From JADFRG01 sp964590515 (GTDB lineage: Bacteria; Chloroflexota; Anaerolineae; Anaerolineales; E44-bin32): 49,718 bases of DNA. Each line of letters starts with the position of its first letter. Within the stretch, counting starts at the first letter, position 1. The notes beneath the pieces were generated by a model, which ran no database searches, had not been told where the DNA came from, and worked only from the letters and a program-made list of their open reading frames with translations. The stretch covers positions 1-49,718 of the forward strand of contig CAZPZD010000014.1 in the NCBI GenBank assembly GCA_964590515.1, read 5' to 3'. This document shows, piece after piece, positions 23,681 through 30,116 of this stretch. A program made the position numbers and the translations under genes.

Positions 23681-25061
23681 GTTCGAACCCCTCGATGCCG
23701 GCGAAGGCTTCCCGTTCCAAATCGGCTTGGAACATGGCTCGCCCCATCTCGCCCCGCAGCCGGCGCAGTTCCCGCAATCCCATCGCGCCCAGCACCTCGA
23801 GCAGCTGATCGCGCCAGGAGGCAATCAAGTTGATGATCCGCTGGGCGCCCCAAGCCTCTTCGAAGTGCGGGAGCTGGAATCCACCTTCCCCTGGCCGCCG
23901 CAACTCGCCCACAATCCGGGCCTGGAAGGCGATTAGCAACGCGCTGTCGAGCGCCACCGCGTCCAATCCGGCGATGATGGCCTTCGGAACGTGCTCGGCG
24001 GCCGCGAATCCGCCGCTGCCGATCAAGGTCACCTGCTCCCGCAGGCCGGCCTTGACCAACTGGTCGTGCGTCTCACGAATCGCATCGAGCGCGAACTGAT
24101 CGGTGCCCCGGCCGTGATAATCGGCGGCCAGGTGAAACACGCCCACGCCGTGGGCCGCCAGATCCAGTGGGGATTGACCGAGCGGCAGGCGCACCGCGAT
24201 CACTGTGTCGGGCAGCGCCGAGTGCAACCGCTGGTAGGCCACACGATCCCACCCATCGAGCTCAACGAACCCAAAGCGAGGATGCCCCTCCAGCAGTCGG
24301 TCCACCTCCTGGGGCCGGACGAGCGGAACGCAGGCCCCGCCCTCCCTGAGTGCCAGTTCGGGTGGAGCCAACATCAGCGTCTGGAGAGTCCCCGCCGCGT
24401 TCTGCAGGGCCCGAAGCGCGGTCGTTTGCGTGCTCAGGTCTGGAATCCAGTCGAAGAGGACCGGGATCGGAAGAGTCACGACCGGAGGCATCGGATCGAT
24501 CAGATCGCCGGCCGAGTCGAACTCCAGGGCCCGCGGGATGCGGCCGATCACCACGGCGGTCGAAATGGTCTCCCGACCATGGATTCCGTCGCGGGTCGGC
24601 CGCACGATCTCAGACATGTCGGTCCACATCCCATCCCACCCGGATCCGCCAAACGCACCGCCGTACCCTGCTCCGCGAACCGGCACCCGTCCAGTTGCGG
24701 CCTCGTAAAGAACGGTCGCCACCTTGTCTGAGTCGAAGTAGGAATCGCCAAGTCCGGCGTGAGCTGGATTGGGCAAGATCTGGACGATGTCGGGATGTTG
24801 GACCGTACAACGCAGGCAGCCGACACAGTGCTGCTCTCTGGGCAGGAATCCCCCGGTCGGACCGGAGAACACTCCGTAGACACAAGGTCGACTGAGGACT
24901 ACTGGAAGGTCGCCCCGGTAGCGAATCAACTCGCGCAGGAGGAGTACCGCCAGCTGAACCCGGTTGACCTGAACCTTGAACCGGCTGGGATGTTTCGCGA
25001 CGTTCGGGGCCGGAGCGGTCGGGATGCGGTACCGCTCGTAGTTCACGCGATCCCGTCCCAT
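23667..25061 (-). CDS. Diverged FMN-barrel glutamate synthase-like subunit with N-terminal Cys cluster
   Basis: A subunit of about 464 residues. An in-frame ATG exists at 25130, but it abuts a hairpin (25132-25149), has no ribosome-binding site, and the 23 extra residues are encoded by a terminator-like stem. The ATG at 25061, or a GTG at 25046, is therefore preferred with moderate confidence. The N-terminal domain has RPCVYGVFSGPTGG and a ferredoxin-like HCVGCLRC cluster, and may bind an iron-sulfur centre. The C-terminal half is a TIM barrel with LIGSGGFAAAEHVPKAIIAGLDAVALDSALLI-type sequence (compare GSGGF and IIAGLDAVAL). At the point where the sister subunit has its three Cys, this one reads AFQARIVGEL, so the [3Fe-4S] site is lost. 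It may serve as the electron-entry or structural subunit. It is the first gene of the operon. Confidence 0.75.
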   Translation of the reverse strand: MGRDRVNYERYRIPTAPAPNVAKHPSRFKVQVNRVQLAVLLLRELIRYRGDLPVVLSRPCVYGVFSGPTGGFLPREQHCVGCLRCTVQHPDIVQILPNPAHAGLGDSYFDSDKVATVLYEAATGRVPVRGAGYGGAFGGSGWDGMWTDMSEIVRPTRDGIHGRETISTAVVIGRIPRALEFDSAGDLIDPMPPVVTLPIPVLFDWIPDLSTQTTALRALQNAAGTLQTLMLAPPELALREGGACVPLVRPQEVDRLLEGHPRFGFVELDGWDRVAYQRLHSALPDTVIAVRLPLGQSPLDLAAHGVGVFHLAADYHGRGTDQFALDAIRETHDQLVKAGLREQVTLIGSGGFAAAEHVPKAIIAGLDAVALDSALLIAFQARIVGELRRPGEGGFQLPHFEEAWGAQRIINLIASWRDQLLEVLGAMGLRELRRLRGEMGRAMFQADLEREAFAGIEGFEHGAP

Positions 25062-25065
25062 CCAC

Positions 25066-25093
25066 AAATAAACGCGGCACGCAGGGCGTGCCG
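25066..25093 (-). terminator. Terminator-like hairpin in the leader of the glutamate-synthase-like operon
   Basis: On the minus strand an 8-bp GC-rich stem (CGGCACGC / GCGTGCCG, 3-nt loop, 25075-25093) is followed by CGTTTATTTG, an imperfect U-tract. It lies after the ribozyme and just before the ATG at 25061. It may attenuate the operon. Confidence 0.5.
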
Positions 25094-25131
25094 AGCTGAA
25101 AAGCACATCAAGCTGGCCCTCCGGAATCATT

Positions 25132-25149
25132 CAGATCCAGATGGATCTG
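25132..25149 (-). promoter_or_regulatory. Hairpin between ribozyme and coding region
   Basis: CAGATCC / GGATCTG, a 7-bp stem with a 4-nt loop, one base before the upstream ATG at 25130. It would occlude initiation there. Confidence 0.45.
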
Positions 25150-25159
25150 GCCACCACTC

Positions 25160-25350
25160 CGGAGGTTGTCCCGTCCGTCACCGGACGGTTTTGTTCCAAG
25201 AGTCCTTTGGAGGGAGAGCGAAGCCTGTGGCTGGCTTCGGAGGCATCCGCTGAACGCTCGATCTTCCCCCGGCTTGCCGGGGTTAACCCCACCGTGCGGC
25301 GGGGAACCTCCTCCTCGTCATCTCGGCCCTCGGGCCGAGACTCAGCCGCT
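25160..25350 (-). ncRNA. glmS-type self-cleaving ribozyme in the leader of a glutamate-synthase-like operon
   Basis: Read on the minus strand, the elements of the GlcN6P-dependent glmS ribozyme appear in order. A/GCGGCT (25344-25350) fits the cleavage site. P1 is a perfect 8-bp hairpin (25321-25340). GACGAGGAGGAGGTT (25305-25319) and GCGGATGCCTCC (25239-25250) match the near-invariant core and pair as P2, with ATCGA (25258-25262) between them. P3 is CGAAGCC / GGCTTCG (25219-25239). The P4 arm is AAAA plus a 7-bp stem with a GTGA tetraloop (25171-25192). An insert of about 42 nt with GC hairpins sits at the P2a position. Cleavage by GlcN6P normally destabilises glmS mRNA, but here the downstream genes are glutamate-synthase-like. 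The 3' limit is approximate. A covariance-model search was not possible here. Confidence 0.82.
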
Positions 25351-25382
25351 ATCTCCCGCTATTCAGTTGTCTTCAGGCCGGA

Positions 25383-25411
25383 ATTCTAGCAAACGCTCGC
25401 ACGAAGGTCAA
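25383..25411 (-). promoter_or_regulatory. Promoter for the ribozyme-led operon
   Basis: On the minus strand TTGACC (25406-25411), exactly 17 nt and TAGAAT (25383-25388). The expected start is near 25376, which leaves about 25 nt before the putative ribozyme cleavage site. The -35 lies 7 bp past the DtxR-family gene stop. Confidence 0.8.
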
Positions 25412-25417
25412 GCGAAG

Positions 25418-26107
25418 CTAAACCGCGTCCTGGCGATCCACCCACAACTTTCCGGCGATTTCCGCCCCCAGCACGACCTCCTGGCTTCCAAGCCGCAATC
25501 GGATCGGACCGCCAAAGGGGGCCTTCGCTTCCACCCGAAACCCGACCTCCGGGAGCAGCCCTTCTTTGGCGAGATACTCCAGTTTCTCCGAATCCCGGAT
25601 CCGCACTCGGCTGATCGTCCCGTGCTCGCCTATAGAGAGCTCAGTCAGAGGCAGATCCTTGAGGACTGCCAGAGTGCCATCCCGGCTCGGGATCGGCTCC
25701 CCGTGCGGGCAGCGGCGCGGAAAACCGGCCTTCGCCTCCATCCGGTCGATGAAATCGTCATCGCCGATCTCGGCCAAATGATCGGCAAGGTCATGGGCCT
25801 CATGCCAACCGTATTCCATGACTCGGACCAGGAATGCCTCGCTCAGCCGATGCGATCGGATCTCCCGCAGCGCCTCGATGGCGCCCCGGGGAGTGAGGCG
25901 GACCCCGCGGTAGGGTTCTCGCTCAACCAGTCCGGCTGCTTCCAACCGGCCAAACATGCGAGCCGCTGCCGGGGGCGTGACTTCGACTTCCTCCGCAACC
26001 GCAGAGAGAGAGATTGGGGATTCGTGTCCGCCGAGTCGATACAGGCCCCCCAGATAGTGGGCCATGCTCGCAGACACGCGCTCGGTCTCAGTTTTCGATG
26101 AGCTCAA
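25418..26107 (-). CDS. DtxR/MntR-family metal-dependent transcriptional regulator
   Basis: A 229-residue repressor-like protein. The N-terminal winged helix has SLSAVAEEVEVTPPAAARMFGRLEAAGLVERE and GVRLTPRGAIEAL-like motifs (SAVAEEVEVTPPAA is the recognition region). The dimerisation/metal domain has SHRLSEAFLVRVMEYGWHEAHDLADHL, with His and Glu ligands, and CPHGEPIP, the usual DtxR ligand site. Residues of about 150-225 are a FeoA/SH3-like domain. These proteins bind operators when loaded with Fe2+ or Mn2+. No iron or manganese transporter is nearby, so the targets are unknown. The start is given as TTG at 26107. A GTG or ATG a few codons later is possible, as no clear ribosome-binding site marks any of them. 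It ends 7 bp before the promoter of the ribozyme-led operon. Confidence 0.88.
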   Translation of the reverse strand: MSSSKTETERVSASMAHYLGGLYRLGGHESPISLSAVAEEVEVTPPAAARMFGRLEAAGLVEREPYRGVRLTPRGAIEALREIRSHRLSEAFLVRVMEYGWHEAHDLADHLAEIGDDDFIDRMEAKAGFPRRCPHGEPIPSRDGTLAVLKDLPLTELSIGEHGTISRVRIRDSEKLEYLAKEGLLPEVGFRVEAKAPFGGPIRLRLGSQEVVLGAEIAGKLWVDRQDAV

Positions 26108-26126
26108 TGAGGCTTCGGGGTGTGGA

Positions 26127-26137
26127 CCACTCAGTGG
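26127..26137. promoter_or_regulatory. Small palindrome upstream of the DtxR-family gene
   Basis: CCACTCAGTGG, a perfect 5-bp inverted repeat around one base, 20 bp before the start codon. It may be an autoregulatory operator, but it is shorter than typical DtxR boxes. Confidence 0.3.
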
Positions 26138-26166
26138 AGCAGTTTACCATAGGCAACCGATTTGGC

Positions 26167-27579
26167 TCAGTCAGCAGGCCGCCTCAAGGTCAATTCCAGC
26201 AGGTGCCTGGACTTGCTCGAAGGCCGGGCGATCCGAGACCGATGCAGATCCGGGATCCAAATCAGATCCTCCCCGCTGACCAGCACCGGCCAGCGGGCCC
26301 GGGCCAACTTGGGAACTTTCCGATTGATGAAAAGATCCGCAAGCTTGAGTGTGCCGCGCATTCCGACCGGCTTCAACCGGTCGGAGGGTCGGGGTGCTCG
26401 AAGGACGAGTTTGTTGGGAAGCCGGTCGAGGTCAAACCGGACTTGGCCCGCTCGTAGCCTCCGCCGGTTGCTCCATCGAATCGACCGAGACTCGATTGCC
26501 CAACGGTTTGCCAGCCTCACAGACCCTGGGATACGAACTTGTCGATCAGCGACGGTCTGTAGCTGAGGTAGATCGGGAAACGCCAGCGGCGCGGCAATTG
26601 TCTTCAGGATCATATCCCCCCGCAGCGGGAGAAGTTCGAGCTTCCCGATCAGCGTCTGCCGGCGGCTGTCGCGCAGGCTGGCGAGTCCCCGCTCGACAGC
26701 CTCGAAACCAATGTCGCGTTGCCCCGGCCGGAGGGTTTGGATTGCTCTTCGCAGCGCGGCCCGCTGTAGGGCCAATGGCGCGGCAAGCAGGCGGTCTCGG
26801 TTCAGCGCCAGCGCGCCCGGACCGGCCTCCCGAACCCACCCGCTCCAGTTGAATTCGACCAGATCATCCACCAACTCTGTCTCGGCTGCCATCAGCTTCG
26901 CGGTCCGCAGCAGCGTCGCTTCAATCCCCGGACTGTAGACCAAGAGCTGTGGAATCAGCTCGTGCCGCAGGCGATTGCGAAAGAATCGGAGATCCAGGTT
27001 GCTCGGATCGTGCAACGGCGGCAGCCCCTGAGCTGCGCAGTGGGCCGCGGTCTGGGCCCGGCGCAGTTCCAGGAGAGGCCGGATGACCGTCAAACCCGGA
27101 GTTTTGAGGTTCCCCAGCCGGGCGTCCAGCCGAGTGCGCGGCAGCATCCCCCGCAGGCCGGGCGGCCCGGCCCCGCGCAGGAGGTGCATGAGCACGGTCT
27201 CGACTTGATCGTCCGCGGTGTGTCCAACTGCCACGGTTCGGATACGGCGCCGGGTAGCGACCCGGGCCAGGAAGCGATATCGCTCGATTCGAGCGCCTTG
27301 CTCGGAGGACCCACTTTCCCCGGGGGGATCCATTGAGCCGATTTCCACCGGCAGACCGTACGAAGTGGCAAGCTCTCGGACCATTTCCGCCTCAGAAGAG
27401 CTCTCCGAGCGCAGCCGATGGTCAAAATGAGCGACCACCAGACGGTAGCCGAGCCGATGCAGGCTGTCCATCAGGCAGAGGCTATCCGCCCCACCGGAGA
27501 CTCCGACAACGAGGCGCTGCTGGGGATCGAGCAGTGCCTCGCGAGCGATGTAGTCGCCGATTTGTTGGGTCAGATCCAT
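26167..27579 (-). CDS. tilS: tRNA(Ile)-lysidine synthetase
   Basis: A 470-residue cytoplasmic enzyme that converts the wobble C of tRNA-Ile(CAU) to lysidine using ATP and lysine. This changes both codon reading and charging by IleRS. The N-terminal PP-loop ATPase has GVSGGADS (SGGADS at 28-33), AHFDHRLR, GHTADDQVETVLMHLLRG and the RNRLRHELIP segment. The C-terminal TilS domain ends with KLADLFINRKVPK and the WIPDLHRS region. Length is normal. A perfect TATAAT ends 10 bp before the ATG, so the mRNA is likely leaderless or nearly so. The gene is divergent from mreB. The DtxR-family gene follows 59 bp after its stop. Confidence 0.93.
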   Translation of the reverse strand: MDLTQQIGDYIAREALLDPQQRLVVGVSGGADSLCLMDSLHRLGYRLVVAHFDHRLRSESSSEAEMVRELATSYGLPVEIGSMDPPGESGSSEQGARIERYRFLARVATRRRIRTVAVGHTADDQVETVLMHLLRGAGPPGLRGMLPRTRLDARLGNLKTPGLTVIRPLLELRRAQTAAHCAAQGLPPLHDPSNLDLRFFRNRLRHELIPQLLVYSPGIEATLLRTAKLMAAETELVDDLVEFNWSGWVREAGPGALALNRDRLLAAPLALQRAALRRAIQTLRPGQRDIGFEAVERGLASLRDSRRQTLIGKLELLPLRGDMILKTIAAPLAFPDLPQLQTVADRQVRIPGSVRLANRWAIESRSIRWSNRRRLRAGQVRFDLDRLPNKLVLRAPRPSDRLKPVGMRGTLKLADLFINRKVPKLARARWPVLVSGEDLIWIPDLHRSRIARPSSKSRHLLELTLRRPAD

Positions 27580-27589
27580 GGAATAGCCG

Positions 27590-27595
27590 ATTATA
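27590..27595 (-). promoter_or_regulatory. -10 element for tilS, near-leaderless
   Basis: TATAAT followed by CG on the minus strand, 10 bp before the ATG at 27579. No clear -35 is seen. Initiation 7 nt downstream would leave a 3-4 nt leader. Confidence 0.55.
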
Positions 27596-27637
27596 CAGCC
27601 GGGGCGGCGGCCATTTTCCTAACATAAGCCTCAATTA

Positions 27638-27665
27638 TTGGCCTACGGACCCCGCATGGTATAAT
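27638..27665 (+). promoter_or_regulatory. Promoter for the mre/min cluster
   Basis: TTGGCC (27638-27643), 16-nt spacer, TATAAT (27660-27665) with TG one base upstream (extended -10) and CC after it. It drives mreB, whose GTG is 32 bp downstream. Confidence 0.75.
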
Positions 27666-27696
27666 CCGCCCGCCCTTCAGCCGGAGGGGCTTACCC

Positions 27697-28755
27697 GTGG
27701 CTTTCAATCCCCTTAACTGGCTGCTTGGACTATTCTCCCTTGATATCGGAATAGATCTCGGAACTGCGAACACCCTCGTCCACGTTCGCGGTAAGGGGAT
27801 CGTTCTCAACGAACCCTCTTGGGTGGCCATCGAAAAACGATCCAAGCGACCACTCTTCATCGGAGCAGAGGCCAAGGAGATGGTCGGCAGGACCCCGGCG
27901 AACGTGATCGCCTTGCGGCCCCTGCGAGACGGGGTGATTTCGGAGTTCGACATCACCGAAGCGATGCTGGAGTACTTCATCGGCAAGGCCCACGAGCAGA
28001 GCATCGCCCCGGTTCCCCGCCCGCGGGTTGTGGTTGGAATCCCCAGCGGAGCCACCGAGGTCGAGAGGCGGGCCGTCTTCGATGCCACTATGGCCGCCGG
28101 TGCCCGAGAAACTTACCTGATCGAAGAGCCGACTGCCGCGGCCCTTGGGGCCGGGTTGCCGATCGGCGAGATCGGCGGATCGATGATCGTGGATATCGGC
28201 GGCGGGACGACCGAGGTGGCGGTCTACTCGATGGGCGGTATCGTCACGTCTCGCTCGCTTCGGGTCGCCGGGGATGAAATGGATCAGGACATCGTTGCTT
28301 ACGTTCGGAACAAACACAACCTGCTGATCGGCGAACGGATGGCCGAGCGGGTCAAGATCACCATTGGTTCGGCCTCGCCGATCAAGGACGAGCAAACAAT
28401 GACCGTCAGGGGACGTAATCTGGTCAGCGGCCTGCCGGAAGCGGTGGAGCTGTCCTCGATCGAGATCCGGGAGGCACTTGCCGGCTCGGTCAAGGTCATT
28501 CTGGAGGTCATGAAGGACGCCATCGACGAGATCCCCCCGGAGATCATCGCCGACCTCATGGAAGTCGGGATCTGCATGGCTGGGGGTGGGTCTCAGCTGA
28601 AGGGACTGGACACCCGGCTTTCCGAGGAACTCAATATGCGAGTGTGGCTGGCGGAGGATCCAATGACCTGCGTGGCCCGCGGCGCCGGCCTGATTCTTGA
28701 GAATCTGGAGATCAACCGCCCGTTCCTCGTCAGCCCCGACCGCTCTCCGCTTTGA
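27697..28755 (+). CDS. mreB: Rod-shape actin-like protein MreB
   Basis: A 352-residue bacterial actin that polymerises under the membrane and guides the elongation machinery. Phosphate-1 motif DIGIDLGTANTLV, phosphate-2 IVDIGGGTTEVAV and adenosine-site GGGSQLKGL are intact. The N-terminus (AFNPLNWLLGLFSLD) can form the membrane-binding amphipathic helix. The start is GTG at 27697 with GGAGGGG nearby. It is followed by mreC (29 bp), mreD and a PBP2, the standard elongasome set, and then by the min genes. Confidence 0.97.
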   Translation: MAFNPLNWLLGLFSLDIGIDLGTANTLVHVRGKGIVLNEPSWVAIEKRSKRPLFIGAEAKEMVGRTPANVIALRPLRDGVISEFDITEAMLEYFIGKAHEQSIAPVPRPRVVVGIPSGATEVERRAVFDATMAAGARETYLIEEPTAAALGAGLPIGEIGGSMIVDIGGGTTEVAVYSMGGIVTSRSLRVAGDEMDQDIVAYVRNKHNLLIGERMAERVKITIGSASPIKDEQTMTVRGRNLVSGLPEAVELSSIEIREALAGSVKVILEVMKDAIDEIPPEIIADLMEVGICMAGGGSQLKGLDTRLSEELNMRVWLAEDPMTCVARGAGLILENLEINRPFLVSPDRSPL

Positions 28756-28783
28756 TCGGAGCCTGGTTCGGCCGCCCTTCAAG

Positions 28784-29614
28784 ATGACCCGGCTCTCTTC
28801 CAAGACGCTGCTAGCGAGCGCGTTGATTCTGCTCTCGGCCGCCTTGTTCGTGCTCAATTTGGGTGGTTACTTGGGCTCGGCCCGGCAGGTCGTCGTTCGG
28901 CCGCTGGCCGGCGCGCAGCAGTGGGTCTCTCAGCGCTACTTTGCGGCCCGCGATTTCCTGACTGCCCCCCGGGAGGCCACCGCTTTACAGGCCAGGATCG
29001 ACGACCTTGAGGCCCAAAACGCCGGCCTGCAAGACCAGATCATCGCGCTCGAAGAGCAGGCCGCCGAATCGGAGATCCTGCGAGCGCTCTTGAACTTCGC
29101 CCGAACCAACCCGGAAAGCCGCTATCTTGCGGTGAGCGTGATCGGGCTTGACCCGAGTCCCTTCGTGCGATCGGTCAGCATTGGCGCCGGTTCCGATCGG
29201 GGACTGGCCTACGGCATGCCGGTGGTTAGTGGGACCGGACTGGTCGGGCGGATCATCGAGGTCAACGCCACCTCCTCTCGGGTCCAACTGATCACCGACC
29301 CTCAATCGGCCGTCAATGTCCGCCTGCAAGACTCGCGGGCGGAGGGACTGGTGGTCGCCCAGCCAAACAGTGAGTTACAAGTCGATCTGATCAGCCATGA
29401 AGCTCAGGTCTCCCCGGGAGAGCTGGTTTTGACCTCCGGCCTCGGCGGCGTGTTTCCTCCGGACATTCCGGTCGGACATATCGTCAGCGTGCGGACTCGA
29501 GACTTTGAACTCTTCCAAAGGGCAGTGCTCGAGCCACTGGTTGACTTCGATAACCTGGAGATCGTGCTGATCATCACCAATTTCCAACCGGTCGATCAGG
29601 TGCCGGCCCCGTGA
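28784..29614 (+). CDS. mreC: Rod-shape-determining protein MreC
   Basis: A 276-residue bitopic membrane protein that scaffolds the elongasome outside the cell. ATG at 28784 is preferred to one at 28697, which would overlap mreB by about 60 bp. Layout: a short basic N-terminus, one TM segment (LLASALILLSAALFVLN), a coiled coil (about 65-105, ALQARIDDLEAQNAGLQDQ and on) and the beta-rich MreC domain with GLVGRIIEV and DPQSAVNVRL. Its stop overlaps the mreD GTG (GTGA). Confidence 0.93.
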   Translation: MTRLSSKTLLASALILLSAALFVLNLGGYLGSARQVVVRPLAGAQQWVSQRYFAARDFLTAPREATALQARIDDLEAQNAGLQDQIIALEEQAAESEILRALLNFARTNPESRYLAVSVIGLDPSPFVRSVSIGAGSDRGLAYGMPVVSGTGLVGRIIEVNATSSRVQLITDPQSAVNVRLQDSRAEGLVVAQPNSELQVDLISHEAQVSPGELVLTSGLGGVFPPDIPVGHIVSVRTRDFELFQRAVLEPLVDFDNLEIVLIITNFQPVDQVPAP

Positions 29615-30111
29615 GCCTCTTGCTCGGCCTGGCGGGGGTCTCAGCGCTTGCTGTGCTGCAAGCCAGTCTGGTCAATCACCTCCGGCTGCTCGACGGGCGA
29701 CCCGATCTTGTTCTGCTGGCGATTACGGCTTGGGCCTTGGCAGGCCATTCCAGGCAGGCGTTGCTGTTTGGCTTCGTCGGGGGGCTGGCGCTCGACCTGT
29801 TCTCCGCAGTCCCTCTCGGGGTAAGCTCGGCCGCGTTGGTTCTGGTGGGAGTTCTAGTCTCGTACTCGGAGGGACGGTTCTGGGGAGTGCACCCGCTCAT
29901 GCAGCTGGCTGCGGTGCTCGTGGCCTCTGCGGTTTTCTATGCCGCCCAGCTCTCCAGCCTCTGGGCGGCTGGCCATCCGATCGATCTGCCGCTGGTGTTC
30001 AACCGGATCGTCCTTCCTAGCTTGTTCCTCAACCTGGTATTGGCATTGCCGGCGGCCCAGACCGCGGAGGCGCTGAGCCGTTTCTTCACCCCAGGCCGAG
30101 TAACCGCCTGA
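29611..30111 (+). CDS. mreD: Rod-shape-determining protein MreD
   Basis: A 166-residue polytopic membrane protein with about five hydrophobic segments. The LRLLDGRPDLVLL segment and GGLALDLFSAVPLG are typical of MreD. The GTG start overlaps the mreC stop by 4 bases. It connects MreC and PBP2 in the elongation complex. The downstream PBP2 gene begins 5 bp after the stop. Confidence 0.9.
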   Translation: MSLLLGLAGVSALAVLQASLVNHLRLLDGRPDLVLLAITAWALAGHSRQALLFGFVGGLALDLFSAVPLGVSSAALVLVGVLVSYSEGRFWGVHPLMQLAAVLVASAVFYAAQLSSLWAAGHPIDLPLVFNRIVLPSLFLNLVLALPAAQTAEALSRFFTPGRVTA

Positions 30112-30116
30112 CCCCC

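Noticed and set aside
23681..23824. Longer N-terminus for the FMN subunit
   Set aside because: The extra 48 codons overlap the upstream gene deeply and read as a shadow of it; the ATG at 23680 gives the same 14-bp overlap as the next junction.
25140..25350. Cobalamin or glycine riboswitch in the glutamate-synthase-like leader
   Set aside because: A GAAGCCAG-like string hinted at cobalamin, but the B12 box and its partner are missing, whereas the ordered glmS core matches well.
27730..28857. 375-codon open frame antisense to mreB and mreC
   Set aside because: It is a shadow frame opposite strongly conserved MreB; its His/Asp-rich translation looks like codon-position noise.
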